The notes beneath the pieces are model-generated. The model was given only the letters and a program-made list of their open reading frames with translations, did not search any database and was not told the DNA's origin. This document shows, piece after piece, positions 45,568 to 53,902 of a stretch of DNA of 64,000 bases. The stretch's first letter is position 1; each line of letters begins with the position of its first letter. Origin of the DNA: Vibrio fluminensis (GTDB lineage Bacteria; Pseudomonadota; Gammaproteobacteria; Enterobacterales; Vibrionaceae); the NCBI RefSeq assembly GCF_015278125.1, contig NZ_JADILO010000005.1, forward strand, positions 1 through 64,000. Direction: 5' to 3'. The translations under genes and the position numbers were made by a program.

Positions 45568-46000
45568 CGCTACCTCCGCCGCCGTTACTTCCTATGGCAG
45601 GTGCTGAGGGCGGGGAGACTGGCTGGAGGGCAATACCAGCCGCGGTCGCTTCTGCAACGATTGTAGGGTCGGCATTCGCAAGTAGAGCCGCAGTAGTAAT
45701 ATCTTCGTTACTGATACCGGCTACCCGAGCTAACTCGACAATTTGCGACAATTCATTCGGCGCGGCATTGATCGCTTCAGTGATTGCTAAAATAGGATCA
45801 ACTCGTTCATTACTAAGTAGCACCGTAAGTACATCAAGTACATGGTTTGGATTTTGGCTAAATGCACTTTGAATTATTTGTTGTGTTGGCTGTTTTGACA
45901 ACTGCTCTAGCACCGCGTTAGAAAGTGCTTCTGAGTCTGCCCATGACGAGAAGGAAAATAGCAGTGCTATTAAGCTCGCCCCAATATTGTGGATTTTCAT
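45548..46000 (-). CDS. Exported hypothetical protein of the polysaccharide cluster
   Basis: A 150-residue protein with signal peptide (ASLIALLFSFSSWA), a helical, Ala/Asn-rich body with repeat-like units (LAITEAINAAPNELSQIVELA; ITTAALLANADPTIVAEATA) and a Pro/Ser/Gly tail (PSAPAIGSNGGGGSGVVSPN). No known family is recognised. It is the first gene of the minus-strand transcript (this gene - ligase-like - phosphatase). GAAGGAAAATCT precedes its ATG. It may be a matrix-associated or export accessory protein; that is inferred from position only. Confidence 0.7.
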   Translation of the reverse strand: MKIHNIGASLIALLFSFSSWADSEALSNAVLEQLSKQPTQQIIQSAFSQNPNHVLDVLTVLLSNERVDPILAITEAINAAPNELSQIVELARVAGISNEDITTAALLANADPTIVAEATAAGIALQPVSPPSAPAIGSNGGGGSGVVSPN

Positions 46001-46377
46001 AGATTTTCCTTCTTTTCGTAGGTACTTGATGATTGTGACAAAAAATCCAAGTGCTATTACATACCTTGCCCAACAAATTAAAAGTAATCATGTGTCAAAA
46101 ATTGGAATGTGCGTAATTGGTTAGCGAGAAGGCGGTCTATTGCTTTGCTCAATTTAGACGAGAAAGGTTTTTCGGCGAATAAAACGAAAATAGACTTATC
46201 AATGAGAGGGTAAAGAGTTTCTAAAAATAGTGAAGCTACATGTGTATATGTCACACAATTACATTACTACTGAGTCATCACTCGTAAAAATGGGTTAATA
46301 ACTACAGGTAGTATGATTTTTGCACTATACACTAATAATAAAATTAATATTTATCTGAAACTCATTTTGATTCGCTG
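46001..46377. promoter_or_regulatory. Divergent intergenic region before the diguanylate cyclase
   Basis: About 380 AT-rich bases without a gene, containing the promoters for the minus-strand polysaccharide transcript and the plus-strand GGDEF gene. No clear regulator site is recognised. Confidence 0.4.
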
Positions 46378-47757
46378 TTGTTATCGAGGTTCGTTGTGTG
46401 TCGCTTGTTAGTGCTAGTGCTTCTGATGTTCTGCCCAGTCTCCCTATTTGCTCAAGAAGAAAGTGAAACTCTGGTGATCGCGAATTCAAAAGCATGGAAG
46501 CCATTCTCGTTTATTAATGCACAAGGCCAGCCTGACGGTATTTTGATTGATTACTGGCGAGAGTATTCTCGGGTGACAGGTACTCAAATTGAGTTTCTAT
46601 TACTCGATTGGAACGATTCAATAGAAGCGGTAAAAGAAGGCAGAGCAGACGTGCATGCCGGTTTACTTTGGTCAATTGACCGAGATGAAATTCTAGATTT
46701 CAGTCAACCGATAATGACGATCGACACGCAACTCTTTGTTAGTCAAAAGTTGCTAATGACGGATGTTAATTATCTTCTATCCGGTGAACATGACTTTAAA
46801 CTAGGCGTCGTAGAGGGCGGTTTTGAGCATACGTACGCTAAGAACAACTACCCATATATTAACTTAGTTGTATTTCGCAATAATGCTGAGTTGATTGAAG
46901 GTGCCTTCGAGGGTGATATAGACGCCTTTGTTGCCGATTTGCAAGTCGCAAATTTTTACTTGCATACCCCCAAAAGTAATCGACAGTTCACGAGTGTAAA
47001 ACATTTGTATTCTGGTGTATTAAGGCCAGCGGTGGCAGAGAGCAATGATGTTTTGTTGCTTCAGCTCGCAAAGGGCCTTGTTAAAATAACCGATGAAGCT
47101 AAACAAAAAGTGTTTAGTCGCTGGATGTATATTGAAACAGTTTATCCCAACTTTCTTGTTCCAATATTATTCGCTATCGCCGTTATCGCGATTATTAGCT
47201 ATATGATAGTGTTGCGCATGGCTGTACGATCCAAAACACATGAGCTTGAGCATGCCAACAAAGAGTTGAAATATCTGTCACAAACGGATCAATTGACAGG
47301 TTTAAGCAATCGTTATCACTTCTACAACCAGTTTTCTGATCGTGTCTCTAAAGGTGGTAAGGTGTGTGTGATGTTGTTTGATATTGATGATTTCAAATCG
47401 ATCAACGATACCTATGGCCACCAAGTAGGAGATGTAGTGATTCGCGCGGTTGGAGAGGCGGTGAGTTACGTCACTGAAAAGCAGCATCTAATTGGACGCA
47501 TTGGTGGCGAAGAGTTTGCTGTGGTTGCTATTCAGCTAACAGTGAAACAGGCGGAAGACTTGGCAGAGCAACTGTGTGAGTCGGTCAGGCAGTTAGTGAT
47601 TTTTGAAGATAACCGCCGAGTAAGTGTGAGTTTAGGCTGTGCTTATTACCATCAGTCGAGTGAAGAGATTTCTCTTAGTGATGCGGACCACTTAATGTAT
47701 CAAGCCAAAGCGAACGGCAAAGATCAGGTGGTGCTTAAAGAGTTCTATACTCAGTGA
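46378..47757 (+). CDS. Diguanylate cyclase with periplasmic solute-binding sensor
   Basis: An inner-membrane sensor of 459 residues: signal (LLVLVLLMFCPVSLFA), a periplasmic SBP_bac_3-type domain (LVIANSKAWKPFSFINAQGQ, VKEGRADVHAGLLWSIDRDE), a TM helix (LVPILFAIAVIAIISYMIV, about 260) and a GGDEF domain with active-site GGEEF (about residue 375). A typical RxxD I-site is not evident before it. It should make c-di-GMP in response to an amino-acid-like ligand and promote exopolysaccharide production, fitting its place beside that cluster. The start is uncertain: TTG 46378 or GTG 46396; neither is an ATG. Confidence 0.88.
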   Translation: MLSRFVVCRLLVLVLLMFCPVSLFAQEESETLVIANSKAWKPFSFINAQGQPDGILIDYWREYSRVTGTQIEFLLLDWNDSIEAVKEGRADVHAGLLWSIDRDEILDFSQPIMTIDTQLFVSQKLLMTDVNYLLSGEHDFKLGVVEGGFEHTYAKNNYPYINLVVFRNNAELIEGAFEGDIDAFVADLQVANFYLHTPKSNRQFTSVKHLYSGVLRPAVAESNDVLLLQLAKGLVKITDEAKQKVFSRWMYIETVYPNFLVPILFAIAVIAIISYMIVLRMAVRSKTHELEHANKELKYLSQTDQLTGLSNRYHFYNQFSDRVSKGGKVCVMLFDIDDFKSINDTYGHQVGDVVIRAVGEAVSYVTEKQHLIGRIGGEEFAVVAIQLTVKQAEDLAEQLCESVRQLVIFEDNRRVSVSLGCAYYHQSSEEISLSDADHLMYQAKANGKDQVVLKEFYTQ

Positions 47758-47852
47758 TTAGCTCCAAAGGAAAAGTTTACGAGGATCGTACTTTTCGTTA
47801 TCGATTCTTGATTTAGAACCACTTGATTTAGAGAGGATAGCTATCCAAATCG

Positions 47853-47892
47853 TTGCCTTGCCTTGCCTTGCCTTGCCTTGCCTTGCCTTGCC
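47853..47892. repeat. Pentanucleotide repeat TTGCC x8
   Basis: Eight perfect copies of TTGCC lie between the convergent 3' ends of the diguanylate cyclase and the MFS gene. Such repeats are prone to slippage, but here they are outside any gene or obvious promoter. The surrounding 236 bases hold no gene. Confidence 0.97.
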
Positions 47893-47993
47893 TACACCAA
47901 GTCAATCTAGATGAACCTAGCATCTTGAGGTTACTTGAGGATATAAGGTGCCAACATTAACAATGGCACCTAAAGCGGATATCGCTTATTAGT

Positions 47994-49178
47994 TTACGAT
48001 TTTTGTAAGTTTAATGATGGGTTATCACGCTCAAGAAAACCACTTAAACGAGTCAGTGCAAGCGCTAAGATAACGATTAACGCGCCATACCAAGGTGTAC
48101 TCGTCACACCGGAGTGAGTAACAATCATACCACCGCCAAAAGAGCCTAGTGCAATGCCGATATTAAAGGCGGCAATGTTTAACCCTGAAGCAACATCGAC
48201 TGCTTCTGGAGCGTATTTTTCCGCTAAATTCACGACATAAACTTGCAGCCCAGGGACATTACCGAAAGCAAATGCGCCCCATACTAAGATAGTAAGTACC
48301 GCTGCAATTGGGTTAAATACCGTAAAGCCGAAAACGAACAATACGAGAGCCAATCCGGTAAAGATTACCGTGAGAGCTTTCACTGGCCCCATTTTATCTG
48401 CAAGTTTCCCTCCCCAAATATTGCCAACGGCAACGGAAACACCATAAACCAACATAATAATGCTGACCGCATTAGCGCTAAAGCCTGATACGTCTTGAAG
48501 TAGTGGCGCTAAGAAAGTAAACGCCGTAAACGTACCACCATAGCCAAGCGCGGTAATGGCAAATACCAACAATAAATGAGGATTGGTTAACACTTTCATT
48601 TGAGTTGAAAGCTTACTTGCCGGAGGCTGCGCGAGATCATTTGGAACTAATAAAGCGCTGCCAACTAGTGCGATAAGACCAAGTACAGAGACAATTAAAA
48701 ATGTGGTTTCCCAGCCAAATTGCTGACCAATGTAAGTACCCAGCGGCACTCCTGTCACTAGCGCGACGGTTAAACCAGTAAACATAATCGCGATAGCACT
48801 TGCGGCTTTCTCTTTGCTCACCAGCCCAGTAGCGATAGTTGAACCGATAGAAAAGAACACACCATGGGCAAGACCGGTGAGTATACGTGCAACGATCAAA
48901 GTGTTATAGCCAGGAGCCTGCCATGCCAAAAGGTTACCTAATACAAAAAGCGACATAACGGCCAGCAATACTTTTTTGCGCGGCCAGTTTCCGGTTAGCG
49001 CAGTAAGTACTGGCGCGCCGACCGCGACACCAAGCGCGTATAGGCTGACAAGTAAGCCAGCAGAAGGGATGGAAACGCCAAGATCTGTCGCCATGGTTGG
49101 GATCAGTCCGACAATAACAAACTCAGTGGTACCGATTGCAAAGGCACTGAGAGTTAAAGCAAACAATGCGATAGGCAT
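47994..49178 (-). CDS. MFS efflux transporter, DHA1/AraJ-like
   Basis: A 394-residue 12-TM carrier. The beginning MPIALFALTLSAFAIGTTEF and VIVGLIPTMATDLGVSIPSA is the signature of the drug:H+ antiporter-1 group (AraJ, YdhP). Motif A-like loops (LTGNWPRKKVLL and GGKLADKMGPVKAL) are present. The likely substrate is a sugar or drug-like compound. It is divergent from a LysR gene with about 140 bases between, the common regulator-target arrangement. Confidence 0.92.
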   Translation of the reverse strand: MPIALFALTLSAFAIGTTEFVIVGLIPTMATDLGVSIPSAGLLVSLYALGVAVGAPVLTALTGNWPRKKVLLAVMSLFVLGNLLAWQAPGYNTLIVARILTGLAHGVFFSIGSTIATGLVSKEKAASAIAIMFTGLTVALVTGVPLGTYIGQQFGWETTFLIVSVLGLIALVGSALLVPNDLAQPPASKLSTQMKVLTNPHLLLVFAITALGYGGTFTAFTFLAPLLQDVSGFSANAVSIIMLVYGVSVAVGNIWGGKLADKMGPVKALTVIFTGLALVLFVFGFTVFNPIAAVLTILVWGAFAFGNVPGLQVYVVNLAEKYAPEAVDVASGLNIAAFNIGIALGSFGGGMIVTHSGVTSTPWYGALIVILALALTRLSGFLERDNPSLNLQKS

Positions 49179-49319
49179 AATTTAATCTCTACTAATAAAG
49201 AAGTGGCGCTATTATCAGTAGAACTTTATTTGTGAAAAATAGGGTTATTTACAAAATACTTTTGTAGAAAATAGCATTAATTGTTACGCTGCAAAGTCTA
49301 CTTACTAGAGAAGAGCACC

Positions 49320-50201
49320 ATGAAAAGCCGTTCAGACGATCTAATGTTACTCCTTGCTGTCATTGATAACGGCGGCTTTTCCGCAGCCGCTGAGGCGCTC
49401 GGAATTCAAGTCGCTAAGATATCGAGAGCGGTAAATAAAATTGAGCAGCAACTGGGTGTGACTATTCTTAACCGCACAACACGCCGCATTGAATTGACCA
49501 ATGAAGGCGCAAAGTTTGCGGATTCAGTAAGACAAGGCTTGCAGTTGATCTCACAAGCTGAAATGGAATTACAAGCGCAGGGTGATTCTCCTAAAGGACA
49601 CTTAAGAGTAGATGCAGCCAGTCCGTTTATTTTCCATCAGCTAGTCCCTTTGATGGCGGAATTTCAAACCGCGTTTCCTGATATAGAACTAGAGTTGACT
49701 TCAAATGAAGGATTCGTTGATTTGATAGAGAAACGTACCGATGTCGCGATTAGAATTGGCAAGCTAGAAGATTCCACCTTACATGCTAAACCCTTAGGGA
49801 AAAGTCAGTTGCATATTGTTGCATCCCCACAATATTTAGCGAGAAAGGGGATACCTAAAAATATAACTGACTTGCCTCATCATCAAATCGTCGGCTTTAC
49901 CGCGCCAAGAGTTCTCAACCAATGGCCACTACCCAATTTGCCCATTATTACACCCAATATAAGTGCCAGTAATGGTGAAACGGTGCGACAACTGGTACTG
50001 ACTGGCAATGGTATTGGCGTCTTGTCAGGTTTTATGGTCAACGATGACATTGAATCAGGGCGGTTAGTGTCTTTGATGCAAAGTGAAAAACGGACCAATA
50101 CTGGCAGGGAGTTGATTAACGCGGTTTACTATCGCAGCTCCAATGTAGCTAGACGCATATCAGCCTTTATCGACTTTATCCAGCCGCGCTTAAAGCTCTA
50201 A
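49320..50201 (+). CDS. LysR-family regulator, divergent from the MFS gene
   Basis: An N-terminal HTH (MLLLAVIDNGGFSAAAEALG, IQVAKISRAVNKIEQQLGVT) and a PBP2 effector domain with typical segments LRVDAASPFIFHQLVPLMAE and KRTDVAIRIGKLEDSTLHAK; the latter is typical of the CrgA/AaeR-like group. ATG 49320 has GAAGAG upstream; the frame runs 13 codons further. It probably controls the MFS gene at 47994. Confidence 0.92.
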   Translation: MKSRSDDLMLLLAVIDNGGFSAAAEALGIQVAKISRAVNKIEQQLGVTILNRTTRRIELTNEGAKFADSVRQGLQLISQAEMELQAQGDSPKGHLRVDAASPFIFHQLVPLMAEFQTAFPDIELELTSNEGFVDLIEKRTDVAIRIGKLEDSTLHAKPLGKSQLHIVASPQYLARKGIPKNITDLPHHQIVGFTAPRVLNQWPLPNLPIITPNISASNGETVRQLVLTGNGIGVLSGFMVNDDIESGRLVSLMQSEKRTNTGRELINAVYYRSSNVARRISAFIDFIQPRLKL

Positions 50202-50315
50202 AATGGACGAAAACACAACCAAGTGGTTGCATAATGACCGAACGGTTGGTTTTCGATGAAAAAACGCTTTTCTTTTCAGTCATATGTGGCATATTAACTA
50301 CGCCTTCACGATAAA

Positions 50316-50390
<75 letters not shown>

Positions 50391-50432
50391 AATCCTTTCT
50401 AGCAAAAAACACCTGTAACTGATTGAAAACCT

Positions 50433-50454
50433 AAGCGCCGAATGGCGTTTTTTT
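50433..50454 (+). terminator. Terminator after tRNA-Gly
   Basis: AAGCGCC / GGCGTT arms with a GAAT loop (one G-T pair) are followed by a run of seven T. Confidence 0.75.
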
Positions 50455-50493
50455 GTGTCTGATATTTGGCGTACTAGTCTGTCAAATTGCTTG

Positions 50494-50520
50494 GGGACCT
50501 GAAAGGGACTCAAAAGGGAC
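50494..50520. repeat. GGGAC repeats at exact 11-bp spacing, possible integrase arm sites
   Basis: GGGAC occurs at 50494, 50505 and 50516; the last two lie in the longer repeat AAAGGGACT. The spacing of 11 bases equals one helical turn, as for arm-type binding sites of tyrosine integrases. They lie about 105-130 bases from the tRNA end. A plausible but untested attachment-site component. Confidence 0.5.
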
Positions 50521-50594
50521 TGCTTGCTTCCCCGTCTGTTTTGCTCACAGAAAATCAGATTTGAGCTGAAAACATCGGCTCAATATAAGAAAAT

Positions 50595-50819
50595 CTAATC
50601 AGAATCCGTTGAAGGCGCGTCTTCAACAATTTCCAACAAGTCCTCAATTTTGCAATCTAGGTATTTACACAGTTTTTCAAGCGTATCGTATTCGATTCGG
50701 TTGTTTGTTTCGTGGTACAAGCGAGTCACCGTGTTTCGATTTATCCCTGCATCTCTGACAACATCAGCAATTTTTAATCGCTTCGCGCCCATTAGTGTGG
50801 ATAAGTGGCACTTAATCAT
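50595..50819 (-). CDS. Small Xre-family (Cro/CI-type) regulator
   Basis: A 74-residue HTH_26-like protein: MGAKRLKIADVVRDAGINRN and TVTRLYHETNNRIEYDTLEK form the HTH, with LCKYLDCKIEDLLEIVED after it. It resembles small phage or conjugative-element repressors. It is transcribed away from the excisionase/integrase pair and could repress both from the shared intergenic sites described next. Confidence 0.85.
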   Translation of the reverse strand: MIKCHLSTLMGAKRLKIADVVRDAGINRNTVTRLYHETNNRIEYDTLEKLCKYLDCKIEDLLEIVEDAPSTDSD

Positions 50820-50885
50820 ACTCTGAAAATTTCCCGTTTCTGCGAAAACTCTAAGTATAACTTACGTTTACGAAAATAAGTGAAT

Positions 50886-50985
50886 CATTTGTACCTTTAG
50901 ACTGCTCTAATGTACCTCTATAGAATCATAATGACACTTGCTAATGTTATCTTAGCGGCCTACATTGAACCTCAAGAGGTACATT
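50886..50985. promoter_or_regulatory. TGTACCT operator-like sites
   Basis: TTGTACCT at 50890-50897 and AATGTACCTC at 50909-50918 are direct repeats 21 bases apart, and the exact complement GAGGTACATT occurs at 50976-50985. They flank the promoter region between the Xre gene and the excisionase-like gene and are good candidates for repressor or excisionase binding. Confidence 0.5.
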
Positions 50986-51002
50986 TAATGCCTGGAGGGG
51001 TC

Positions 51003-51215
51003 ATGAACTTTACATATCTAACCACTGACGAACTGTCAGCAGTCATCAAGTACGATGCCCGAGTGATTCGAGAACAACTGAAAGATTCCGTGCTTTTCGA
51101 GGGCATTCACTACGTTCGTCCATTCGGCGGAAGAAAAATACTGTTCATTTGGGAGCGGGTTGAGGAAGAAATGCTTCATGGTACAACCGCAATCAGCTTG
51201 ATTTCAGGTGTATAG
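51003..51215 (+). CDS. Excisionase-like small DNA-binding protein
   Basis: A 70-residue basic protein (MNFTYLTTDELSAVIKYDAR, then FEGIHYVRPFGGRKILFIWE) with the shape of MerR/AlpA-type excisionases: HTH at the N-terminus and a wing of the GGRKILF type. ATG 51003 has GGAGGGG 4 bases upstream; the frame extends 31 codons further without a ribosome site, through the operator-like repeats. It precedes the integrase by 12 bases and is probably co-transcribed with it. Confidence 0.65.
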   Translation: MNFTYLTTDELSAVIKYDARVIREQLKDSVLFEGIHYVRPFGGRKILFIWERVEEEMLHGTTAISLISGV

Positions 51216-51227
51216 GGGAGGGTTTAA

Positions 51228-52409
51228 ATGGGAGCGGTTAATGCCAAAAACGGAACATTGTATGTCGATTTTCAGTATCGAGGCGTGCGATGTAAAGAGT
51301 ACACCAAGTTACCGGATACACCTGCTAACCGAAATCGATTGAAGAAACTGGTAGACCGGATTGAAGCCGAAATACTGTTAGGCTGCTTTGATTATGCCGC
51401 GTATTTTCCAAACAGTAAGAAGTGCAAGAAATTTCAGTTGATAGACGAGCGTGAGCGTCAACGCAAAGCCTACTTTGATGCGGCAGACTCACCGAAATTC
51501 GCAGAGTTCGCCAACATTTGGCTAGCTGAGATGAAAGTCGAGTGGAGCAAATCGCATTACATGGATGTGGAGGGCGTATTAAACAAATACTTGTTGCCTA
51601 CCTTCGGTAACAAGAAGATCAGCGCCATCAATAAGGGGCAAATCCTACAGTTTCGTTCCATCCTCGCCAAAGTACCGGGACGAAGCAAAGGTTTTCTGAG
51701 CCCTTCACGGATCAATCACATCATGACGCCACTACGGGTCATTCTTAATGAAGCCGCTGATCGTTATGACTTTACCTCACCATGGAAAAATATCAAGGCA
51801 CTGAAAGTGGGTAGGACGGAAGTGGATCCTTTCAATCTGGATGAGGTGGAGTTGTTCTTATCAGCGGTTGAGCCTGAGTTCCATTGCTACTACACCACGC
51901 GATTTTTTACCGGAATGAGAACCGGTGAAATAGATGCCTTGATGTGGAAAGACGTCGATCTGGATTCGAAAACCATTACCGTGTCACAAAGTTATGTCCG
52001 TGGCGAAATGAAAGCACTGAAAACGGATGGCTCTTATCGTGTCATTCACCTCACTGAGCGCGTGATTCAATCTTTGAGAGCGCACAAAGGGAACAATACA
52101 TCAAAAGGCAAAGACTTGGTGTTCAAGAACTCGAAAGGAGCAATCTTGAACTATGCCGTGGTCTCACGCTCGGTTTGGTATCCAACACTAGAGACATGCA
52201 ACCACAAGCGTCGTAACCCTTATCAAACCAGACACACCTTTGCCACTTTACTCTTGGCATCAGGAGAGTCGCCAGAGTGGATTGCGAATCAACTCGGGCA
52301 TACGACCACAACAATGTTGTTTCGCGTTTACTCGCACTATGTCCCTAACCTAACCCGCCGTGACGGCAGTGCCTTTGCCAATTTTTTGAACAATGGAGGT
52401 CAGTTATGA
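51228..52409 (+). CDS. Tyrosine recombinase / island integrase
   Basis: A 393-residue phage-type integrase. An N-terminal arm-binding domain of the DUF3596 type (GAVNAKNGTLYVDFQYRG, EYTKLPDTPANRNRLKK) is followed by a SAM-like core-binding domain (FANIWLAEMKVEWSKSHYMD) and the catalytic domain: Arg in FFTGMRTGEIDAL (about 231), RHT in NPYQTRHTFATLLLASGE (about 335), LGHTTTTM and the nucleophile in FRVYSHYV (about 368-371). The usual His before the second Arg is a Tyr, a tolerated variant. It integrates the island into tRNA-Gly. Confidence 0.94.
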   Translation: MGAVNAKNGTLYVDFQYRGVRCKEYTKLPDTPANRNRLKKLVDRIEAEILLGCFDYAAYFPNSKKCKKFQLIDERERQRKAYFDAADSPKFAEFANIWLAEMKVEWSKSHYMDVEGVLNKYLLPTFGNKKISAINKGQILQFRSILAKVPGRSKGFLSPSRINHIMTPLRVILNEAADRYDFTSPWKNIKALKVGRTEVDPFNLDEVELFLSAVEPEFHCYYTTRFFTGMRTGEIDALMWKDVDLDSKTITVSQSYVRGEMKALKTDGSYRVIHLTERVIQSLRAHKGNNTSKGKDLVFKNSKGAILNYAVVSRSVWYPTLETCNHKRRNPYQTRHTFATLLLASGESPEWIANQLGHTTTTMLFRVYSHYVPNLTRRDGSAFANFLNNGGQL

Positions 52410-52729
52410 ACTATTCGCCGCTTTCAGTGCATTGCACAAGCCTGTGTCTTGATATCTTAATGCAGCACAAGTTTAAGCCGTTAAATCATTACCAAATCGA
52501 TGATATGCGCAGCGACATTTATGAGTTGATTGCAGAACGAGCTGCTACAGAGAAACTGCCTCAATTTAAGCACCAGCGGGTCATTGATAACGCCACATGC
52601 AGCGTGATGGCCGTGCTCCACCAATATTGCACTGTACAAGATCCAGTCGACACAATGTGGATTTTGCAGAGCGTTGAAGTTCAGATCAGTGAGGCGGTGG
52701 GCGGGAATTATCATATCATTATTGATTGA
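52406..52729 (+). CDS. Hypothetical protein co-transcribed with the integrase
   Basis: A 107-residue soluble helical protein without a recognised family. Its ATG overlaps the integrase stop by 4 bases, so translation is coupled. The three Cys (VHCTSLCLDIL and ATCSVMAVLHQYC) are not arranged as a metal ribbon. A role in recombination control is possible. A terminator follows. Confidence 0.7.
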   Translation: MNYSPLSVHCTSLCLDILMQHKFKPLNHYQIDDMRSDIYELIAERAATEKLPQFKHQRVIDNATCSVMAVLHQYCTVQDPVDTMWILQSVEVQISEAVGGNYHIIID

Positions 52730-52775
52730 TCGTGTTTATAGCGCTTTGGCTCCTGAAAAATCATGATGCCGAACG

Positions 52776-52814
52776 AACCTCTCGAAGAGTGTGATTCTTT
52801 GAGAGGTTTTTTTT
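52776..52814 (+). terminator. Terminator of the integrase operon
   Basis: AACCTCTC (52776-52783) and GAGAGGTT (52801-52808) form the stem, with an inner AAGAGT/ATTCTT pairing, followed by a run of eight T. Confidence 0.9.
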
Positions 52815-52980
52815 GTTCAATATTCTTTAACGGTGAAAGTTATGACGATTTTCTGAACAATATCGGTTTTGGCGAAAGCCTGCCGAATTGTGATACCTGT
52901 TCATTTGTCAGCAGTTATCTTTGTTTTTGAAAAGAAACCGTTACTTAATAACGTAACTGGTACCAAGTTTTAGTGATTAC

Positions 52981-53682
52981 TTAAACAGCCAGTAATTTGT
53001 CTGTTTTTGGTGCAACTAACTGATTCTTTTTGATTGATAAAGCCGCTTTGACTCGAACTTTTGCACCTACTGGGTGTAGGTCGCGCTCTTTTTGAGAGCA
53101 TTGAACATACAAGCCACTATATGGACCTTCAATGCATTTGACACGTTTTTTCGATCGTTCCCAGACAATTTCACAAACAATCGTCGAACGATCCGATGAA
53201 GCGTTACGGTTTTGGTCACTATTATCTCGGCGCGCAAATAAAGTACATACACCATACTCTTTGCTGAGAGGTTGAAAACAACGGGTATCGTGAAGCGCCT
53301 TATTTTCACGGATCGCATTAAGGGTTGCATCATAGTACACCATAGCGGCTGATTTTAAACGGTTGGCCTCCTTTCGTGTTTCGGCGGTGGCGATAATGTA
53401 TGTTTGGTTTGGAAAACTGCGCATCGCTTGTTTGAGTTCGGCGTTACACCCTCGGTCATTATGTGTTTTCCATGCACTGTGATAATGAGAGAAGTAGCGT
53501 GTGACAAAGTCATTACTCATTCCTACATAAAAGCCTTTTTCACCAAAGTCAAAGCCATAAACGGAGAAGTTAGCGCATTCTACCTGTGTTTGGGTTAAAC
53601 CATTTAATAGCACAACATCAACGTGATTTGCAGCAGTCATATTATTTTCCAATAGTGGTGTCTTTGAAGATTTTTCTAACAT
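52981..53682 (-). CDS. GIY-YIG-like protein with extra C-terminal domain, downstream of BREX
   Basis: The N-terminal half has the GIY-YIG nuclease layout: SVYGFDFGEKGFYVGMSNDF (GIY replaced by SVY, YIG by YVG), then TRYFSHYHSAW (conserved Arg and His) and TRKEANRLKSAAMVYYDAT. In active enzymes a Glu usually follows the AN-x-L motif; here the residue is Lys, so activity may be lost or altered. The C-terminal 80 residues (CEIVWERSKKRVKCIEGPYS) may be an OB- or SH3-like domain; unidentified. The start is unsure: ATG 53682 or ATG 53640, the latter with GGAAA at 6 bases. It lies on the same strand as BREX behind a hairpin, so it is a candidate accessory gene. Confidence 0.6.
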   Translation of the reverse strand: MLEKSSKTPLLENNMTAANHVDVVLLNGLTQTQVECANFSVYGFDFGEKGFYVGMSNDFVTRYFSHYHSAWKTHNDRGCNAELKQAMRSFPNQTYIIATAETRKEANRLKSAAMVYYDATLNAIRENKALHDTRCFQPLSKEYGVCTLFARRDNSDQNRNASSDRSTIVCEIVWERSKKRVKCIEGPYSGLYVQCSQKERDLHPVGAKVRVKAALSIKKNQLVAPKTDKLLAV

Positions 53683-53817
53683 GGTGATGTGTTGAAAACA
53701 TCGGAATTAAATTCAATGGATATAAAAACTATATTTTAAACATATTGTTTTTGACGGTGTTATCTTGAGTACGGTTTGGGTTTTATAACAATGTTTTTGA
53801 TTAGGTATAACCAGCAT

Positions 53818-53851
53818 AAGACAGCAGAACGTTTTATGGTTCTGCTGTCTT
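53818..53851. terminator. 13-bp stem hairpin between brxL and the GIY-YIG-like gene
   Basis: AAGACAGCAGAAC (53818-53830) and GTTCTGCTGTCTT (53839-53851) pair perfectly around an 8-base loop. It lies 51 bases past the brxL stop. The T-run is better on the plus strand, so termination of BREX transcription may be only partial. Confidence 0.7.
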
Positions 53852-53902
53852 TTAGGCTTAGTTAGTTGATGCTGGAGGAGCCCCCAATCTTCGGCTGAAT
53901 AC

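Noticed and set aside
47853..47892. Phase-variation switch at TTGCC x8
   Set aside because: The repeat lies between two 3' ends, outside coding sequence and promoters, so a direct on/off switch is unlikely.
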